A stretch of 35,631 nucleotides of DNA. It comes from Holophagaceae bacterium UBA692 (GTDB lineage: Bacteria; Acidobacteriota; Holophagae; Holophagales; Holophagaceae). Shown here one piece after another: positions 1 through 8,354 of this stretch. Every line of letters begins with the position of its first letter. Position 1 is the first letter of the stretch. The position numbers and the translations under genes were made by a program. The notes beneath the pieces are model-generated. The model searched no databases. It saw only the letters and a list, made by a program, of their open reading frames with translations, and was not told the DNA's origin. The stretch is from NCBI GenBank assembly GCA_002297665.1, contig DBMS01000226.1:1-35631 (forward strand), given 5' to 3'.

Positions 1-501
1 AAGATCCGCGTCCTCTCGGTCGCCGGGCTGCTCGCCGAGGCGGTCCGCCGGAACCCCCGGGCGCCCTACCCCCGGTTCCACCGCGCCCAGTGCGACCTGG
101 TGGAAGGCCGCTGGCAGCTCTCCCGCCAGCCCCTTGCCCGGGTCCTGCCCCTTTTCCAGCGCGCGGAGGCGGACCTGCTGCGGTACCTGGCGGTCGCGGG
201 CGACCAGGTGACCTGGGGCGTCCTGGCCGAACTCTACGAGGCCTGGGCCTCCGCCCAGCCCCGCTCCGGCGTGCTGGAGCGGGGCCTTCGGGCGGCGCGC
301 AAGGCCGTGGCGCTCGACCCTTCCTACGGCGAAGGGTACCTCCGCCTGGGCGCGCTGGAAGCCCTGGCGGCCCGGGAGGAAGCGACGGAGGAGAAACGGG
401 CCGGCGCCGTGGCGAAGGCCCGGGAAGCCTATGCGCGGGGCCTGGAGCGGGGCCCCCTGGTGGCGGCGGCCGCCCGCACCCGCCTGGCGGCCCTCAGATG
501 A
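1..501 (+). CDS. TPR-like protein, C-terminal part (5' end outside window)
   Basis: The frame is open from base 1 and ends at a TGA at 499-501, so only the last 166 residues are seen. They are Ala/Leu/Arg-rich helical pairs, for example around ARKAVALDPSYGEGYLRLGALEAL, which has the A-x-x-L-D-P-x-x-x-x-x-Y-x-x-L-G-x-L spacing of a tetratricopeptide repeat. TPR arrays are scaffolds for protein binding; in bacteria of this type they often sit at the C-terminus of Ser/Thr kinases or secreted proteins, but no catalytic domain lies inside the window. The 3' end overlaps the convergent small gene by 8 bases. TPR character is fairly sure; the identity of the whole protein is unknown. Confidence 0.7.
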   Translation, partial: KIRVLSVAGLLAEAVRRNPRAPYPRFHRAQCDLVEGRWQLSRQPLARVLPLFQRAEADLLRYLAVAGDQVTWGVLAELYEAWASAQPRSGVLERGLRAARKAVALDPSYGEGYLRLGALEALAAREEATEEKRAGAVAKAREAYARGLERGPLVAAAARTRLAALR

Positions 502-775
502 TGCCGGGACCGGAACCGCACTCCGGGTACTTGACCATGAAGGCCGGCAGGGTGCCGTCCTCCTTGGCGGTGTTCCAGGCGGCCAGGACGCCGGAAGCCG
601 TCTGGCCGGTGGGGTTGGGCAGGCCGGAGCGGTAGTAGCTGGCGAGCAGGTTCTCCACCGTCTGGTCGGTCCAGAAAAGGGCGGAAGCCTTGGCGGGGTC
701 CACGTCCACCGTCACCTGGCGTCCGTCGGCCTCGCAGGTGATGGCGATCTTCACAAGTTTGGGCCGGCTGGGCAT
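494..775 (-). CDS. Small conserved-looking hypothetical protein, 93 aa
   Basis: The start is placed at the ATG ending at 775 because an AGGAGG lies 5-6 bases upstream; the longer frame reaching 910 has low-complexity Arg/Gly sequence before this point. The product begins MPSRPKLVKI and continues with a short beta-like stretch (ITCEADGRQVTVDVDP) and a helical part (TVENLLASYYR). It has no signal peptide, no membrane segment and no motif I recognise. The gene stands alone, converging on the TPR-like gene with an 8-base overlap of the 3' ends. It is likely a real gene because of its strong ribosome binding site and balanced composition. Function unknown. Confidence 0.6.
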   Translation of the reverse strand: MPSRPKLVKIAITCEADGRQVTVDVDPAKASALFWTDQTVENLLASYYRSGLPNPTGQTASGVLAAWNTAKEDGTLPAFMVKYPECGSGPGII

Positions 776-1006
776 CAATCCTCCTGGGTTGGTTGTTTGT
801 TCATCCGCCAGGATGCTCCGGACCTCCCGACTTCCGCAAGCCCTTCCGCTGCGCCCCCGGGAACTGGCCCCCGTCAAGGGAGGTCGTGTAGACTTGTGAT
901 CTGCTGTCATCCAGCTCCATGTGATTTGGACGGTCTACCTGTGCGGCGGCCGATCCCCCCAGCCCAGTCCCCACCGGAAAACCGACCTGCCCGGAGAACC
1001 CGAAGG

Positions 1007-2932
1007 ATGTCCCGTCCCACCAGTCTGGTGCTGTGGAAAGCCATCGTCCTCACCGCCTTGTGCGCCGCGGCGGTGGGCGGCCTCTGGTGGTGGAGCCTGG
1101 TCCACTCCCCCCGCATCCAGGTGGAGGCCCGCGCCCGGGAATCCCTGGTGCTCATGGACCGGACCATCGCGCGGGAGATGACCCGGGCCGAGGCCATCGG
1201 GCTGGCCCTGGGCGCCTGGTGGGCCCAGGAGCGCGGCAGCCTGGACGACCCCTCGAAGCTGCAGAACGTGATCACCTTCCTGGACAACGGCGCCATGGTC
1301 ACCAACCTCATCCTGAGCCGGCCGGATGGCGACTCCGCCTGCATCGTGAGGAAGGACGGGGAATGGAACCTGATCCTCTTCCGCGCGGGCCGGATCCCGC
1401 GTCGGGAGGTCCTGCGGGGCGGGCGCTGGGTGCCGGCGAAGGGGGACGACCGCGAGACCTACGACGCGAGGGAGCGCCACTGGTTCCGGTTCGGGGCCGC
1501 CCGGGCCGCCCCCGCCTGGACCCCGGAGGCGTACCGCTTCGTGCGGTCCAGGGCCGGCGGCTTCACCTTCACCGTTCCGGTGCGCGACCCCCGCGGCGCC
1601 CTGCAGGGCGTGGTGGCCGTGGACGTCGCCCTGGAGGACCTGACCCACCTGATCTGGGAGCACCAGCCGACTCCGGGCACCCGCCTGGTGGTTTCGGACG
1701 CCGCCGGGCGGCTCCTGGTCCCCCCCCGGATCCCGGACATGCTGTCCCTGGCCGCGCGCCTGGACCACCAGCTCATGCCGGTTCCTCCCGCGTTCCTGCC
1801 CGGGGGGACGGCGGGCCCCAACGCCGTCAAGCCCTCGAGCGGCTCCCTGGTGGGCGTTTCCGGCGCGTACATGGCGGAAGGCAAGCCCCCCATGAACCTG
1901 CTGGTGGCGATCCCCGAGGCGGACCTGTTCCCCGGCCTCCACACCCGGCGTATCGCCGTCTTCGCGCTGGCCCTGGCCATCGTCCTCGCCGTGGCCTGGA
2001 GCTTCCTGGACCTGCACCGCCGCATCGTGCGGCCCATGCGCGACCTGGCCATGGAGGCCAGCACGCCCTCCACCGCCGATTCCTCCAGCGAGGACTACCA
2101 TTCCGACATCTGGGAAATCGAACAGGTGGGCCAGCAGCTCCGGGTGGCGGGCCGGGCCCTCCAGGAGCGCAACCTCCTCCTGAGCCACGCCGAGCACAGC
2201 CAGCGGGTGGATTCGGTGGGCATGATGGCGCCGGGCATCATGCACGACGTCAACAACCAGCTGGCCGTGGTCCTGGGCCAGATCGCCCTCTGCCAGACGC
2301 TGTACGGCGACCATCCCGAGCTCCAGCCCCGCCTGCGCCAGGCCGAGGAGGCCGCCTCCCGGTGCGGGGAGGTGCTGCGCGGGCTCCTGAACTACAGCCG
2401 GGTGGACCCAGGCGGAAGGGAGCTGATGAGCCTGAACGCCTCCGTCCAGGACGCGGTCGCCCTGCTCCGGCCCATCCTGGGCCCCACCATCGACGTTGAA
2501 AAGGACTTGGATCCCGACACGCCCTTCCTGTTCGGCGAACCCCAGAAGCTTCAGCAGGTGCTCGTGAACCTGGGGATGAACGCCCGGGACGCCATGCCCG
2601 GGGGCGGCCTGCTCTCCTTCCGCACCTGGCGCACCGAAACCCTCGTGGGCCTGGAGGTGCGGGACACCGGCTGCGGCATGTCCGAGGACGTGAAGGCGCG
2701 GGTCTTCGAGCCGTTCTTCTCCACCAAGCCGCGGGGCCAGGGCACGGGCCTGGGGCTGGCCATGGCCCGGAACATCGTGGAAGCCCACGGCGGGCAGATC
2801 CGGGTGGACTCCCAACCCGGCGCGGGCACCACCTTCCACCTCGAGTTCCCGCCCTCCCTCCGCAAGGGGAGCGAGCCGCGGACCGGGACCCGCTCCGCCG
2901 CCGGGAGCCTGGAGTCGCCCCCGGTGTCCTGA
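1007..2932 (+). CDS. Membrane sensor histidine kinase with periplasmic (dCache-like) domain
   Basis: This 641-aa protein is a two-component sensor that should autophosphorylate on histidine and pass the phosphate to a separate response regulator, since it has no receiver domain. Membrane segments lie at about residues 9-30 and 313-335 and bracket a periplasmic domain of about 280 residues with a Cache/PDC look (VPVRDPRGALQGVVAVDV). The dimerisation and phosphoacceptor region has the H-box HDVNN with His at about 413. The ATPase domain shows N-box NARDAMP (about 524), G1 DTGCGM, an F-box-like FEPFFSTK and G2 GTGLGLA. The start is the ATG at 1007, just after the GAAGG-like site; upstream sequence in this frame is Pro/Arg-rich and not protein-like. 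It ends 6 bases from the convergent kinase. The ligand cannot be told from the sequence. Confidence 0.92.
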   Translation: MSRPTSLVLWKAIVLTALCAAAVGGLWWWSLVHSPRIQVEARARESLVLMDRTIAREMTRAEAIGLALGAWWAQERGSLDDPSKLQNVITFLDNGAMVTNLILSRPDGDSACIVRKDGEWNLILFRAGRIPRREVLRGGRWVPAKGDDRETYDARERHWFRFGAARAAPAWTPEAYRFVRSRAGGFTFTVPVRDPRGALQGVVAVDVALEDLTHLIWEHQPTPGTRLVVSDAAGRLLVPPRIPDMLSLAARLDHQLMPVPPAFLPGGTAGPNAVKPSSGSLVGVSGAYMAEGKPPMNLLVAIPEADLFPGLHTRRIAVFALALAIVLAVAWSFLDLHRRIVRPMRDLAMEASTPSTADSSSEDYHSDIWEIEQVGQQLRVAGRALQERNLLLSHAEHSQRVDSVGMMAPGIMHDVNNQLAVVLGQIALCQTLYGDHPELQPRLRQAEEAASRCGEVLRGLLNYSRVDPGGRELMSLNASVQDAVALLRPILGPTIDVEKDLDPDTPFLFGEPQKLQQVLVNLGMNARDAMPGGGLLSFRTWRTETLVGLEVRDTGCGMSEDVKARVFEPFFSTKPRGQGTGLGLAMARNIVEAHGGQIRVDSQPGAGTTFHLEFPPSLRKGSEPRTGTRSAAGSLESPPVS

Positions 2933-2938
2933 GGCGGC

Positions 2939-4711
2939 TCAGGCTTCCACGGGCAGGTGGATCCGGAAGGTGCTGCCCTCCCCCACGCGGCTGGACAGGG
3001 TCACGGCGCCGCCGTGGGCCTGGACGATGCCCAGGACCACGGGCAGGCCCAGGCCGCGGCCCGTGAACCGGGTGGTGTAGAAGGGATCGAACAGGTTCTC
3101 GATGTCCCCATCGGGAATTCCGCTCCCGGTGTCGGTCACCTCCACCCAGGCGTAGCGCGGGGCCTGGGGCTGCCAGTTGATGGGGAAGCGGTGCTCGGCC
3201 GGCAAATCCCCGGCGGGCAGGGTCCGGACCCGGATGCGGAGGGCGCCCGGGTGCGGCCCCAGGGCTTCCGCGGCGTTGTGCACCAGGTTGGACAGCGCCT
3301 GCCGGAGCTGGTCCCCGTTGGCCAGGACGGCCGGCCCCGGCCGCGGGAAGTCGCCCGTGGCCTCCACGGTTCCGGGAAGCTGGCTCCGGAGGGCCTCGAG
3401 GGCGTCCCCGCACAGGTCCGAAAGGTCCAGGCGCGCCTTTTCATGGAGGGTCTGCCCCAGGTAGACCAGCATCAGGCCGCTCATCTCGGCGGCCCGGTCC
3501 GTGGCCTGCCTCGCCCGGGCCAGGACCCGGGCGGGGTCCGTGACCCGGGCAGGGTTGCCCAGGATCTCCAGGTTGCTCATGACGGTCTGCAACTGGTTGT
3601 TGAAATGGTGGGCGACGGCCCCGGCCATGCGCCCCAGGCTCTCCGCCTTCTGCAGGCGCTGGCAGGTGGCTTCCAGTTCCGCCCGCTCCCGCTCCGCCTT
3701 GAGCCGCTCGGTGATGTCGCGGGTGACGCTGAGGATGTGGGGAACCCCATCGAGGCTGAGGATCCGGGCCGAGACCATGCCGATGAATTCCGTGCCGTCC
3801 TCGTGCAGGAAGGCGTATTCCAGGTTCTCGACCTGCCCGCGGGTCCCCACGGCGGCGAGGAAGGCTTCGTGCTCGTCCGGGCGCTTCCACCGGCACACCT
3901 CCCGGGCGGGCTTCCCCAGGATCGCCGCGCGGTCCTGGCCCGTCATCTGGAGGTAGCCCTGGTTCACGTCCACCACCACCCCGTCCTCCACCCGGATGAG
4001 CAGGGCGGCGTCGGGACGGGCGTTGAACATGCGCCGCAGGTTCTCCTTCTCCCCCTGGTTGTCGGCCACCAGCCGCTGGTTGACCATCAGGATGAAGCCG
4101 AAGGTCCACAGGATGCTGGTGATGGAAGGGATGACGAAGAGCATGACCTGGGGAAGCGCGTAGTCGTGGTAGGACTCCATGGGCCCCGACAGGACCGTGT
4201 GGACGGCGACGTAGAACAGCTGCAGGCCCGCGATCAGGAAGAGGCCTCCCGTGAAGGCCGACACGTTCGAATACCGGCCCCGGCAGCTCCGGAAGAGGCT
4301 CCGGGCGGTGAGGAGGGAGTAGATCCCGATTCCCAGCGAGGCCGTGACGGTCCGCCACGCGATGGCCTCATGGACCAGTAGGAAGTAGTAGTACACGACC
4401 GCCAGCCCCAGGAATGAGAAGCCCACCCCGGCCTTGTGAACCTTTTCCCCAAGATATCGGCTCGTCCCGACGAAAAGGCAGATCCGCCCGAGCATCAGCA
4501 AGGGGATGCTGGCCACCGCCACGAACCCCACGGCGTCCACCACCCCCAGGGACAGCGTCACGAACCCCAGGGCCGCGCACGAGGACCCCAGGAGCCACCA
4601 CCCGATGCCCCGGTAGGCGCGGTTGACCCGCACCTGGATGAGGATGGCCACGACCTGCGTCAGGCTGACCAGGCTCAGGATGAAGACCAGCGTTGGCACG
4701 TCGAATTTCAT
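2939..4711 (-). CDS. PAS sensor histidine kinase with seven-helix membrane N-terminus
   Basis: This 590-aa protein has about seven membrane helices in residues 6-212, then a PAS domain (about 225-345, ending in the usual DITERLKAE linker), a phosphoacceptor helix with H-box HHFNN (His at about 368) and an ATPase domain with NAAEAL, DTGSGI, FDPFYTTR and GRGLGL. The seven-helix module resembles membrane ligand-sensing modules of other kinases, so the signal may be membrane-borne or a small hydrophobic molecule; that is inference. There is no receiver domain, so the cognate regulator is elsewhere. The start ATG at 4711 has an AAAGGAA site. G2 is written GRGLGL instead of the more common GTGLGL. 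It is divergent from the hybrid kinase at 4900 and the two share the 188-base gap between them. Confidence 0.92.
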   Translation of the reverse strand: MKFDVPTLVFILSLVSLTQVVAILIQVRVNRAYRGIGWWLLGSSCAALGFVTLSLGVVDAVGFVAVASIPLLMLGRICLFVGTSRYLGEKVHKAGVGFSFLGLAVVYYYFLLVHEAIAWRTVTASLGIGIYSLLTARSLFRSCRGRYSNVSAFTGGLFLIAGLQLFYVAVHTVLSGPMESYHDYALPQVMLFVIPSITSILWTFGFILMVNQRLVADNQGEKENLRRMFNARPDAALLIRVEDGVVVDVNQGYLQMTGQDRAAILGKPAREVCRWKRPDEHEAFLAAVGTRGQVENLEYAFLHEDGTEFIGMVSARILSLDGVPHILSVTRDITERLKAERERAELEATCQRLQKAESLGRMAGAVAHHFNNQLQTVMSNLEILGNPARVTDPARVLARARQATDRAAEMSGLMLVYLGQTLHEKARLDLSDLCGDALEALRSQLPGTVEATGDFPRPGPAVLANGDQLRQALSNLVHNAAEALGPHPGALRIRVRTLPAGDLPAEHRFPINWQPQAPRYAWVEVTDTGSGIPDGDIENLFDPFYTTRFTGRGLGLPVVLGIVQAHGGAVTLSSRVGEGSTFRIHLPVEA

Positions 4712-4779
4712 GGTTTCCTTTGAAGCGGCAAGTCGATCCGGTAGGCCCCGGAAAAGGCCTCGCGCGTGTTGATGAAATC

Positions 4780-4797
4780 CTGGGAATATCTTCCCAG
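4780..4797. other. Perfect 7-bp inverted repeat in a divergent promoter region
   Basis: CTGGGAA, a four-base TATC loop, then TTCCCAG lie between the two divergent kinases (2939-4711 and 4900-7743). The position fits an operator for a dimeric regulator, or a small hairpin in one of the leaders. There is no U-run, so a terminator is unlikely, and no -35/-10 pair close to consensus was found on either strand. Confidence 0.35.
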
Positions 4798-4899
4798 TGA
4801 TGAGACTCTGTTACCAGCAAATCGGCGTGCTCCGGTCAGCTTGTAACCCGCCTGGGCACTTCGCGGCTTATGACAACTTGAATTTCCAAGGAACGTGAA

Positions 4900-7743
4900 G
4901 TGCTCACTCCACGCTTGATCGACCCCCAGGATGGGCAGGTCCGCCCTGCCCTGTCGGGTTGGACACCGCTGTTCGACGCCCTGCACCAGGGAGTGCTCCT
5001 CCTGGGCCAGGAGGGCGAGTACCTGGAGGCCAACCTGGCCGCGGGGAGGATCCTGGGCCTCGACCGGGAGGCGCTCCTGGCGGGAGGGCTCGAGGGAAGC
5101 CAGTCGGGGCTGTTCGCCCAGGGCGGCTCGGTGCTCGCCCTGGAGGAGGCGCCGGGCCGCGTCGCGCTGCGCACGGGGCAGCCGGTGCGGGGCAAGGAAC
5201 TGGTGTGGGCGGGCAAGGACGGCCGCAGGCAGTGGCTCCAGGTTTCGGCCGAGCCCCTGCCCGGGGGCGGCGTCCTGGTCAGCTTCGCCGACATCACCCG
5301 GCGCAAGCTCGCCATCGAGACCCTCCAGGCCTCGGAGGAGAAATTCTCCCGGAGCTTCCACGCGAACCCCGACAGCGTTTCCATCACCAAGTTCTCGGAC
5401 GGGACCTACCTCACCGTGAACGCCGCCTTCACGCGGACCACCGGCTACGCCGAGGCGGAGATCCTGGGCCGCGCCGCCCGCCCCGGTGACCTCCAGATCT
5501 GGGCGGAGACCCGCGACCGGGAACGCTTCCGGGAGCTCCTGGCGGAGGAGGGCACGGTCCTGGGCTTCGAGGCCCGGTTCCGCCGCAAGGACGGCGAAGC
5601 CCTCACGGGCCTGGTGTCGGCCAGCCTGATCGAGGTGGACGGCGAGACCTGCGTGCTGGCCATGGTCCGGGACATCACCGACCTCCGGGCCCAGGCGCGC
5701 CAGCTGGAGCGCCTCACCCAGCTGTACGCCGCCCTCAGCCACGTCAACCAGGCCATCGTGTGGGCCCGCACCCCCGAAGCCCTCGTGGACAAGATCTGCG
5801 AGGCGCTGGTGGAGGACGGCCGGTTCGCCATGGCCTGGATCGGCTGGTACGACCCGGCCGTCCGGGAGGTGCGGGTGGCCAGCAGCTTCGGGGACGCCCA
5901 CGGCTACCTCCAGGTGCTGGGCCTGGGCCAGGGATCCGCTCCCCTGGGCCGGAACCCGGCGTCGGCCGCCCTCCGGGAGGCGCGGCCCGTGATCGAGAAC
6001 GACCTGCTGGATCCGTCCACCTCCACCGCGCGGCGCGCGGCCGCGGTGCGCTCGGGCTTCGCGGCCTCGGCGGCGTTCCCCATCCGCAAGGCCGGCGAGG
6101 TGCGCGCCGTCCTCGTGGTCTACGCCAACGAGCGGGGCTTTTTCGGGGCCAACGAGATCGCCCTCCTGGAGGAGGCCGCCAGCGACGCGTCCTTCGCCCT
6201 CGACCATCTCGAACTCGACGGGAAGCGCAAGCTGGCCGAGGCCTCCCTGCGCCGCATCAGCACGGCCGTGGAGCAGAGCCCCCTGTGCATCGTCATCATG
6301 GACCCGGAGTGGAGGATCGAGTACGTGAACCCGCGGTTCTCGGACCTTACGGGCTACTCCCGGTCCGAGGTCCTGGGCAAGAACCCGCTCTTCATGAAGG
6401 CGCCCTCCACCCCCCTCAAGAGCTTCGTCCACATCCGGGAGGCCCTGGCCCAGGGCGACGTGTGGGTGGGCGAGTTCTCCAACCTGCGCAAGGACGGCGA
6501 GCCCTTCCAGGAACGCGCCACCATCGCCCCGGTGCGCGACCCCTCCGGCGCCGTCACCAACTACATCTCGTTCACCGAGGACATCACCGAGCAGAAAAGG
6601 GCCCGGGAGATCCGCAGGTCCCTGGAGGAGCAGCTGGCCCAGGCCCAGAAGATGGAAAGCCTGGGCAACCTTTCGGGCGGCATCGCCCACGACATGAACA
6701 ACGTGCTGGGCGCCATCCTGAGCCTGGCTTCCGCCAAGCTCAAGGCCCTGCCCCCCGAGACCCCGGGCTACGGGGCCTTCGAGACCATCGCCAAGGCCGC
6801 CGTGCGCGGCGGGAAGATGGTGCGGCGCCTGCTGACCTTCGCCCGGGCCACCGCGACCGAGGAGAAGGACCTGGACCTCAACGCCATCCTCCTGGAGGAG
6901 GCCGAGCTGCTGGAAGGCACGCTCCTGGCCGGCATCCGCCTGGAGATGGACCTGGCCCCCGACCTGCAGCCCATCCGCGGCGACGCCGGGGCGATCGCCA
7001 ACGCGTTCCTGAACCTCTGCGTCAACGCCCGGGACGCGATGCCCGCGGCCGGCACCCTGACGCTGCGCACCCGGAACGCCGGCGCCGGGTGGGTGGAGAT
7101 CCACGTGGAGGACGACGGAACGGGCATGACGCCCGACGTCCTATCCAGGGCCATGGAACCCTTCTTCACCACCAAGCCCCAGGGCAAGGGCACGGGCCTG
7201 GGCCTGTCCATGGTCTACGGCACCGTGAAGGCCCACCGAGGCGAGATCGGGATCCACAGCCGCCCGGGTTCGGGAACCGTGGTCACCCTGCGCTTCCCCG
7301 CCGGCGAGCCCCTCCCCCCCAGCGCGGGCGCCGCCGGTCCCCTTCCCGCGGCCGATGCCGGACCGCTCGAGGTCCTGGTGGTGGACGACGACGAAATGAT
7401 CCGCACGTCCATCCAGGAGGTGCTGGAAGTCCTGGGCCACACGGCCCGGACGGTGGCCTGCGGCGAGGATTGCCTGGCGGAGCTCGAGCGGGGCCTCAGG
7501 GCCGACCTCGTCATCCTGGACATGAACATGCCCGGCCTCGGCGGCGCCGGCACCCTGCCCCGCCTGAGGGCCCTGCGCCCGGCGTTGCCGGTGCTCCTCA
7601 CCACGGGCCGGAGCGACACCTCGGCCCTGGAGCTGCTGGACGCCTACCCCGGCGTTGCGATGCTGGCAAAGCCCTTCATGCTGGAGGACCTTCGCCAGTC
7701 CATGGACAAGCTGAGGGGGCCGGTACTCGAACCGGAGATGTGA
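4900..7743 (+). CDS. Hybrid histidine kinase, PAS-PAS-GAF-PAS-HisKA-HATPase-REC
   Basis: This cytoplasmic hybrid kinase of 947 aa has no membrane segment. Domains in order: a weak PAS (about 20-135), PAS (145-265, NAAFTRTTGY), GAF (275-430, opening with the linker RLTQLYAALSHVNQAI), PAS (445-565, NPRFSDLTGYS), HisKA with H-box HDMNN (His at about 597), HATPase (NARDAMP, DDGTGM, FFTTKPQ, GTGLGLS) and a C-terminal receiver whose acceptor Asp is about 874 in ILDMNMPG. The receiver may be a phosphate sink or a relay to an HPt protein. The start is GTG at 4900, with AAGGA 6 bases upstream; no in-frame ATG with a better site is near. The architecture is shared, from HisKA on, with the kinase at 17382-19937, which suggests duplication and domain swapping. 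Confidence 0.93.
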   Translation: MLTPRLIDPQDGQVRPALSGWTPLFDALHQGVLLLGQEGEYLEANLAAGRILGLDREALLAGGLEGSQSGLFAQGGSVLALEEAPGRVALRTGQPVRGKELVWAGKDGRRQWLQVSAEPLPGGGVLVSFADITRRKLAIETLQASEEKFSRSFHANPDSVSITKFSDGTYLTVNAAFTRTTGYAEAEILGRAARPGDLQIWAETRDRERFRELLAEEGTVLGFEARFRRKDGEALTGLVSASLIEVDGETCVLAMVRDITDLRAQARQLERLTQLYAALSHVNQAIVWARTPEALVDKICEALVEDGRFAMAWIGWYDPAVREVRVASSFGDAHGYLQVLGLGQGSAPLGRNPASAALREARPVIENDLLDPSTSTARRAAAVRSGFAASAAFPIRKAGEVRAVLVVYANERGFFGANEIALLEEAASDASFALDHLELDGKRKLAEASLRRISTAVEQSPLCIVIMDPEWRIEYVNPRFSDLTGYSRSEVLGKNPLFMKAPSTPLKSFVHIREALAQGDVWVGEFSNLRKDGEPFQERATIAPVRDPSGAVTNYISFTEDITEQKRAREIRRSLEEQLAQAQKMESLGNLSGGIAHDMNNVLGAILSLASAKLKALPPETPGYGAFETIAKAAVRGGKMVRRLLTFARATATEEKDLDLNAILLEEAELLEGTLLAGIRLEMDLAPDLQPIRGDAGAIANAFLNLCVNARDAMPAAGTLTLRTRNAGAGWVEIHVEDDGTGMTPDVLSRAMEPFFTTKPQGKGTGLGLSMVYGTVKAHRGEIGIHSRPGSGTVVTLRFPAGEPLPPSAGAAGPLPAADAGPLEVLVVDDDEMIRTSIQEVLEVLGHTARTVACGEDCLAELERGLRADLVILDMNMPGLGGAGTLPRLRALRPALPVLLTTGRSDTSALELLDAYPGVAMLAKPFMLEDLRQSMDKLRGPVLEPEM

Positions 7744-7762
7744 AGGCCCGCCCATCCGGCCC

Positions 7763-7961
7763 GGATACCCGGGAAAGGATCTGCGGTCTGGACAATCTGG
7801 CGATGACAGTCCTTCCCTGCCGGTGGCCGCAAGTCGATTCGTCCAGAGCCCAGTGGATGGGCTTGGCCCATGGGGTTCCGATCCGATGGGCCGACCCAGC
7901 GGGACCGTCGGCTTCCGGTCCTCGCTGCGCTGCGGGCCGGGTCCTCCGGTTGCCGTAGCTC
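7763..7961. repeat. Left arm of a ~200-bp imperfect inverted repeat
   Basis: Read on the opposite strand, this stretch matches 8138-8335 over nearly its whole length. The best blocks are CCCTGCCGGTGGCCGCAA (7815-7832) against 8265-8282, CGGCTTCCGGTCCTCGCT, and TGCCGTAGCTC (7951-7961) against 8138-8148. Differences are mostly substitutions with small indels. It begins about 20 bases after the stop codon of the hybrid kinase and has no convincing reading frame of its own. The 176 bases between the arms show no gene. It could be two head-to-head copies of a dispersed intergenic repeat, a non-autonomous mobile element, or a long cruciform/terminator. Confidence 0.8.
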
Positions 7962-8137
7962 GGTCTTGGGGGCAGCGGGCGTAGAAAGTAAAAAAGCCAG
8001 GTCGGCCGTGGGCACAGGGATGTGAACCTTGTTTCCGATTAAGCATCTCGATTTCGGGAAGTCTCGCTTGAACGCGCACGTCATCCTGGGCGATGGACGT
8101 GGAGCGCCCCGTTCCTGGCACCAAGGGCATCGAGGCT

Positions 8138-8335
8138 GAGCTACGGCAACCGCCGGACCCGGCCCGCAGCGGAGCGAGGACCGGAAGCCGAAGGTACCGA
8201 TGGGTCGACGCATCGACTGGAACCCCATGGGCCGGCCCCCCCACGAGGGTCCGGACGGATCGATTTGCGGCCACCGGCAGGGAATGATGGAACGGGACGA
8301 AATGTCCGAACCGCGGATCCCGCCCGGATGCCCCG
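8138..8335. repeat. Right arm of the ~200-bp imperfect inverted repeat
   Basis: This is the partner of 7763-7961. The arm ends about 20 bases from the stop codon of the convergent propeller-GGDEF gene, so the pair fills the whole convergent gap almost symmetrically about position 8049. Each arm itself holds short GC-rich palindromic pieces (GGACCCGGCCCGCAGC and CCATGGGCC), as expected of structured repeats. No transposase gene and no target-site duplication are visible. Confidence 0.8.
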
Positions 8336-8354
8336 GGAGGCAATGGGCCGGCCT

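Noticed and set aside
935..2839. Long open frame antisense to the first kinase
   Set aside because: It is the mirror of a GC-rich gene; its translation is Gly/Pro/His/Gln-rich without domains, and the sense strand encodes a complete kinase.
4708..7104. Long minus-strand open frame over the hybrid kinase
   Set aside because: Low-complexity translation and no ribosome site; the plus strand has all kinase motifs.
7644..8228. Open frames across the inverted repeat, with similar peptides on both strands
   Set aside because: The likeness of the peptides comes from the DNA inverted repeat; start sites lack ribosome signals and the sequence reads as non-coding.
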